Origin: Thalassospiraceae bacterium LMO-JJ14
Lineage (GTDB): Bacteria; Pseudomonadota; Alphaproteobacteria; Rhodospirillales; Casp-alpha2
NCBI GenBank assembly: GCA_021555105.2
Contig: CP134604.1
Location: 3,262,501-3,326,500, forward strand
Length of the DNA stretch: 64,000 nt
Direction of reading: 5' to 3'
Shown here one piece after another: positions 60,265 to 64,000 of this stretch. The first letter of the stretch is position 1, and the number at the start of each line of letters is the position of its first letter. The notes under the pieces were generated by a model. The model did no database searches and was not told the DNA's origin. It worked only from the letters and a program-made list of their open reading frames with translations. Position numbers and translations under genes: made by a program.

Positions 60265-61173
60265 TCAAGCCTGTGCCGTGCCGGCAGCCGAAATCGTCTG
60301 CGCCATCTCGGCAACACGGGCCAGGATTGGACGCGAGGGGTCAGCGATATAGGATGCCGTGAAGTTCAGCGCCGTCGGATACCAGTCGCTCTCTATCTCG
60401 ATCAGGCGCCCGTCATTCAGGGCGTTCTCAGCAAACACCCGGGGCAGCGAGCCGATACCGACGCCGCGCTCGACCATGCGCTGGCATGCCGACAGCGAGG
60501 TTGAGGGAAACAGCCGCGGCACTTCGCCGGTTCTGGCCCGCATCGCTTCGGATATTTCGAAATACGGCCGGGTGTTTCTGGGGAACGTCAGGATCGGGTA
60601 TTCCCGCATTTCCTTGAGCGTCATGCGCAGTTTGCCTTTACGGCCCGGTTTCATATCGCTCGGCGGGCGCATCGCCCAGATCAGCGGAAAACTGTTCAGC
60701 GGCGTGTTGGTCACGGTGTATTCCGAAACCGGCCCCATCAGCAGCGCGACGTCGATGGCGTGTTCGACCAGTTCGTTGCGGAGGGTCGCCGTCACATCGA
60801 CGGAAATCTCGACGTCCAGCCCGGGGTAATTTTCGCGCAACTCCGCCAGCAGATCGGACAGCCAGGTCTGAACAATGGTCTCCGAAACGCCGAGGCGCAG
60901 GATCCCGCTGATCTCCGCCGGCACGCCGGCAAGATCGCGCATCGCCTGCACAGCGCCAAGGGCATCCTCGGCCAGTCCGAGCATCTCGAAACCCTTTGCG
61001 CTGAGACGCACTTCTCCGCCTTCCCGATCGAATAATTGCACAAGAAGCTCGGCCTCGAGATTTGCGATCCGGCTTGAGATGGCGGGTTGTGTCGTAAACA
61101 ACCGTTCTGCCGTTTTCGAGAAACTTCCCAGCTTCGCTACCCAGAGAAAAGCTTCCAACTGTTTGAGATTCAT
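60265..61173 (-). CDS. LysR-family transcriptional regulator
   Basis: 302 residues. A winged helix-turn-helix (FLWVAKLGSFSKTAERLFTT then QPAISSRIANLE) is followed by a periplasmic-binding-protein-like effector domain, as usual for LysR proteins. It is divergent from the DUF1445-TRAP genes and upstream of the dehydrogenase, so it probably controls this catabolic cluster in response to its substrate. Confidence 0.93.
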   Translation of the reverse strand: MNLKQLEAFLWVAKLGSFSKTAERLFTTQPAISSRIANLEAELLVQLFDREGGEVRLSAKGFEMLGLAEDALGAVQAMRDLAGVPAEISGILRLGVSETIVQTWLSDLLAELRENYPGLDVEISVDVTATLRNELVEHAIDVALLMGPVSEYTVTNTPLNSFPLIWAMRPPSDMKPGRKGKLRMTLKEMREYPILTFPRNTRPYFEISEAMRARTGEVPRLFPSTSLSACQRMVERGVGIGSLPRVFAENALNDGRLIEIESDWYPTALNFTASYIADPSRPILARVAEMAQTISAAGTAQA

Positions 61174-61206
61174 AATTGTTTTACCCTGGATTTCGATTTT
61201 ATTAGC

Positions 61207-61225
61207 TTATAAATTTTTTTTATAA
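61207..61225. promoter_or_regulatory. LysR box candidate
   Basis: TTATAAA, five T, TTTATAA: a perfect 7-5-7 inverted repeat with the T-N11-A form of LysR sites, 34 bases ahead of the LysR start in the divergent intergenic region. The run of A/T bases makes chance more likely than elsewhere. Confidence 0.45.
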
Positions 61226-61360
61226 CTTTCATTAAAAAATATAAATTCGACTTTTTCCACTCTTTTTTGCATAGATTACTATCGACAGGGACTGCCAGAT
61301 CGGTTGCCATAGCGCCAACTAATTATCCGGCGAGCTCAAAGCCGGATACACGGGGGATAA

Positions 61361-62227
61361 ATGGGAAGCGTTGCCGAAGCCCACGGGTTAAATCAGGGCA
61401 CTCACACGTACATGGATTATACGGACTTTGACGGCCTGAGCGCAGCCGAAGCCCGCAAACATTTCCGCGCCGGCGAATACATCGGACATACCGCCGGGAT
61501 CGCGCCGGGCATGCTGCAGGGCAACGTCGTCATCCTGCCGGCCGAATATGCCCTCGATTTTGCGCGTTACTGCCAGCGCAATCCGCAACCTTGTCCGCTG
61601 ATCGGAGTTTCCGATACCGGCGACGCGATGATGCGCACACTTGGGAACGATATCGACATCCGCTCGGACGTGCCCGCCTACCGGATTTATGAAGACGGTG
61701 AGCTGAAGGACGAGGTTGCCGACATCCGCCACATGTGGCGTGACGATTACGTGGCGTTCGCCATCGGCTGCTCGTTCTCTTTTGAAGATGCGCTGATCGC
61801 CGACGGAATCCGGCTGCGTCATATCGAAGAGAACAGGACCGTCGGTATGTACGTCACCAACATCGAAACGGAGCGGGCGGGTCCGTTTTCCGGCGGCACC
61901 GTGGTTTCCATGCGTCCGCTGAAAATCAAGGATGCCATCCGTGCAAGCGCGATCTGCTCAAGATTCCCGCATGCACACGGCCAGCCCGTGCACATGGGCG
62001 ACCCGGCCGAGATCGGCATTGGCGATATCGACGCCCCCGACTGGGGCGACAAGACTGAATTCAGAGACGGTGAAATTCCCGTCTTCTGGGCCTGCGGTGT
62101 AACGCCGCAAAATGCTGTCAGATCGGCACGTCCGTCGATCTGCATTACCCATGCCCCTGGCAGAATGCTGGTAACAGATGTTCCGGCCTGGGCCACGGAT
62201 TCGAAAATACCAAATTCTTCAAACTAA
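61361..62227 (+). CDS. DUF1445 putative hydro-lyase (D-glutamate cyclase-like)
   Basis: 288 residues. [19 protein letters not shown], then [15 protein letters not shown] and [16 protein letters not shown], are the conserved segments of the DUF1445 family. A mammalian homologue turns D-glutamate into 5-oxo-D-proline; bacterial ones are called putative hydro-lyases. It heads an operon with a TRAP transporter (16-base gap), so it probably acts on the imported compound or its product. Confidence 0.86.
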   Translation: MGSVAEAHGLNQGTHTYMDYTDFDGLSAAEARKHFRAGEYIGHTAGIAPGMLQGNVVILPAEYALDFARYCQRNPQPCPLIGVSDTGDAMMRTLGNDIDIRSDVPAYRIYEDGELKDEVADIRHMWRDDYVAFAIGCSFSFEDALIADGIRLRHIEENRTVGMYVTNIETERAGPFSGGTVVSMRPLKIKDAIRASAICSRFPHAHGQPVHMGDPAEIGIGDIDAPDWGDKTEFRDGEIPVFWACGVTPQNAVRSARPSICITHAPGRMLVTDVPAWATDSKIPNSSN

Positions 62228-62242
62228 GGGAGACTTATAGTC

Positions 62243-63292
62243 ATGAGACGTCTTACATCAATTGGACTTGCCTGTGCATTCGGCATTGCGGCCATGTCGG
62301 CCTCGACGCCCGCATCGGCTGCCGACGTGACCATCAAGGCCGTCGGCACCTGGGGCAATCTGACCAACTACCAAAAACACGAAGGCCCGTTCTGGAGCGA
62401 CGTCATCGGCAAAGCGTCCGGCGGCTCCATCAAGGGCGAAATCAAGCCGCAGACCGACCTTGGCCTTAAGGGCTTTGAAATCATGCGCCTTCTGAAGCAG
62501 GGTGTGTTCAACTATGCGCACGGCGTCATGGGTTACGTGTCGGCTGAAAACGCCATGTTCGACGGTGTCGATCTGTCGTCGCTGGCGCAGGATATCAAAA
62601 CCGAGCGCAAGGTCGTCGATGCCTACATGCCGATCATGGCCAAGAAGTTCGAGGAAATCTACGACTCGAAGCTGATGCAGCTGTACCCGTTCCCGAGCCA
62701 GAACCTGTGGTGCAACGCCGAGATTAATTCGATTGACGATCTCAAAGGCAAGAAGGTCCGTACCTACACCGCCTCGCTTGCCGACTTCGTGCAGGGCGTC
62801 GGTGGCACGCCTGTCACCGTGGCGTTCGCGGAAGTCATCCCGGCGCTGCAGAAAGGCGTCGTCGATTGCGGCATCACCGGCACCATGCCGGCCTATAACG
62901 CCAAGTGGTACCAGGCCGCAACGCACGCCTACACCATGCGCGTGGGTTGGGGCATCGCGTTCGGCGCCATCAGCCTGAAGACGTGGAACAGTCTGTCTGC
63001 CGATCAGCAGAAAACCCTGCAGAGCGAAATCGACAAGCTGACCGACCGCATGTGGACGGAAACCGCCCAGGAAGACGCGCTTGCCATTCAGTGCCTGACC
63101 GGCAAGGAATGCCCGCTGGGTCCAGTCGGCGGCATGAAGCTGGTAGAGCCGTCCGCCGAAGACATCAAGAAGCAGAAGAAAATCGCTCAGGATGTCGTCG
63201 TCAAGAACTGGGCGGACCGTTGCGACGCCGAATGTGTCACGACCTGGAACAAGGTCGTCGGCCCGATTGTCGGCATCACCGCCAAGAAATAA
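62243..63292 (+). CDS. dctP: DctP-type TRAP substrate-binding protein
   Basis: 349 residues. The signal peptide (RRLTSIGLACAFGIAAMSAS, cleavage near ASA) is followed by a DctP fold; LKGKKVRTYTASLADFVQGV contains the conserved arginine that clamps the ligand's carboxylate. It delivers an organic acid to the DctQM permease encoded next. Symbol used by family. Confidence 0.92.
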   Translation: MRRLTSIGLACAFGIAAMSASTPASAADVTIKAVGTWGNLTNYQKHEGPFWSDVIGKASGGSIKGEIKPQTDLGLKGFEIMRLLKQGVFNYAHGVMGYVSAENAMFDGVDLSSLAQDIKTERKVVDAYMPIMAKKFEEIYDSKLMQLYPFPSQNLWCNAEINSIDDLKGKKVRTYTASLADFVQGVGGTPVTVAFAEVIPALQKGVVDCGITGTMPAYNAKWYQAATHAYTMRVGWGIAFGAISLKTWNSLSADQQKTLQSEIDKLTDRMWTETAQEDALAIQCLTGKECPLGPVGGMKLVEPSAEDIKKQKKIAQDVVVKNWADRCDAECVTTWNKVVGPIVGITAKK

Positions 63293-63307
63293 GAAACGCT
63301 TTATCGG

Positions 63308-63344
63308 GGCCGGGGAGATTTCAGTCTCCCCGGCCACGGTTTTT
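63308..63344 (+). terminator. Attenuator between dctP and dctQ
   Basis: A perfect 11-bp stem (63308-63318 with 63325-63335) is followed, four bases later, by TTTTT. It stands just before dctQ (start 63359). Partial termination here would give excess binding protein over permease, as at 10248-10284. Confidence 0.78.
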
Positions 63345-63358
63345 CAGGGAGCTCACTG

Positions 63359-63925
63359 ATGAATTTTCTCGATAAGACCTTAAAGGGCCTGGACGGGATA
63401 GCCTTACGCCTCGTGTGGTTTGGCGGTGCGCTTCTGATCCTGGCCGCGTTGATCGTCACCGTCGATGTCATCCTGCGGAAACTGTTCGGCATCTCAATGG
63501 CCGGTTCGGATGAACTCAGCGGCTACGCCTTCGGCATCGCCACCAGCCTCTCGCTGACCTATGCCCTATTACACCGCTCCAATATCCGCGTCGATGCACT
63601 GTACCAGCACCTGCCCGAGTGGCTGCGCTGTACGCTCGATATCGTCGGCAATATTTTATTGATCTCTTTCATCGGCTATGTGTCCTGGCGCGCCTCTCTG
63701 CTGCTCGCCGACACCTACGCCAACCAGTCGCGGTCGATTTCACCGCTGCAAACCCCGCTCGCCATTCCGCAGACGGCCTGGTTCGTCGGCCTTCTACTGT
63801 TCGTCGTCACCGGGATCGTCATGATCATTTCGTCGCTGATCTCGTTTTTCAAACGGGACTGGACCGCCATTCAGCAGATGTTCGGCATCAAGTCCCTCGA
63901 CGAACAAATTGAAGAAGAAAGCTGA
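63359..63925 (+). CDS. dctQ: TRAP transporter small permease subunit
   Basis: 188 residues, four membrane helices (ALLILAALIVTVDVILRKLF first). The charged residues between helices 2 and 3 fit DctQ. It pairs with the large permease that follows after 9 bases. Confidence 0.9.
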   Translation: MNFLDKTLKGLDGIALRLVWFGGALLILAALIVTVDVILRKLFGISMAGSDELSGYAFGIATSLSLTYALLHRSNIRVDALYQHLPEWLRCTLDIVGNILLISFIGYVSWRASLLLADTYANQSRSISPLQTPLAIPQTAWFVGLLLFVVTGIVMIISSLISFFKRDWTAIQQMFGIKSLDEQIEEES

Positions 63926-63934
63926 ACCCCCGCC

Positions 63935-64000
63935 ATGATGATACAAGCAATCCTGTTTCTGATGGCGCTGGTCATTATCAGCGTACCGATTGCCGCCGTT
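63935..64000 (+). CDS. dctM: TRAP transporter large permease subunit (N-terminal part)
   Basis: Only 22 codons lie in the window (MMIQAILFLMALVIISVPIA onward), beginning ATG ATG at 63935. Hydrophobic start and position behind dctQ support DctM. It runs off the right edge. Confidence 0.82.
   Translation, partial: MMIQAILFLMALVIISVPIAAV

Overview
The window looks like the chromosome of a free-living alphaproteobacterium, probably Rhodospirillales-like and marine. The evidence is the GC-rich coding sequence, an ATP synthase F0 operon with duplicated b/b' subunits, an FtsZ with a very long acidic linker ending in [11 protein letters not shown], a recN-ligA pair behind lpxC and bamD, a mutY-dciA-dsbA-smc string, and three sets of TRAP-transporter genes. 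The genus assignment is inference; no rRNA gene is present to settle it.

Layout. 1-4.2 kb: the 5' end of putA (running off the left edge), a frameshifted GNAT acetyltransferase, an S49 peptidase and a DUF2007-methyltransferase fusion on the minus strand, divergent from a polyprenyl diphosphate synthase, then a small XRE regulator. 4.3-6.0 kb: a tRNA-Pro(CGG) gene whose 3' end is duplicated 1.6 kb downstream. The two copies bracket an AT-rich mini-island with one unknown two-TM protein, a promoter with a palindromic operator candidate, and no integrase. 6.2-13.1 kb: an orphan membrane-anchored DctP-like protein, a TAXI-family TRAP system (fused permease plus binding protein with a structured leader) and a class III aminotransferase. 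13.2-20.5 kb: apt, mutY, dciA, dsbA-like and smc. 20.7-23.2 kb: atpI-atpB-atpE-atpF'-atpF with a strong terminator. 23.3-25.9 kb: a secreted unknown, a C45-type N-terminal-nucleophile hydrolase and an XRE regulator.

26-51 kb is one long minus-strand block, the division and cell wall (dcw) cluster. Read in transcription order it is mraZ-rsmH-ftsL-ftsI-murE-murF-mraY-murD-ftsW-murG-murC-murB-ddl-ftsQ-ftsA-ftsZ, followed after a gap by lpxC, bamD, recN and ligA. Most joints in the mur/fts part are ATGA overlaps. Upstream of mraZ lie five TGGG boxes at exact 10-bp spacing, matching the MraZ operator rule. Together these genes make lipid II (mur, mraY, ddl), polymerise it at the septum (ftsW, ftsI), build the Z ring (ftsZ, ftsA, ftsQ, ftsL) and supply lipid A and outer-membrane assembly (lpxC, bamD).

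51.2-64 kb: a cluster of short palindromic intergenic repeats, rnpB (RNase P RNA), an AmpD-like amidase, an EamA exporter, a TerB/J-domain protein, DUF3750, a BASS-type transporter, a DUF898 membrane protein paired with an M48 protease, a 42-residue membrane protein, a PilZ protein, and a catabolic cluster. That cluster is a 2-hydroxyacid dehydrogenase and a LysR regulator, divergent from a DUF1445 hydro-lyase/cyclase and a DctPQM TRAP transporter that runs off the right edge.

Most of the window is ordinary core genome. The accessory signals worth following are the tRNA-Pro mini-island and its unknown protein, the 25-bp tandem repeat that carries the end of the dehydrogenase gene, the frameshifted acetyltransferase, and the structured regulated leader of the TAXI operon.
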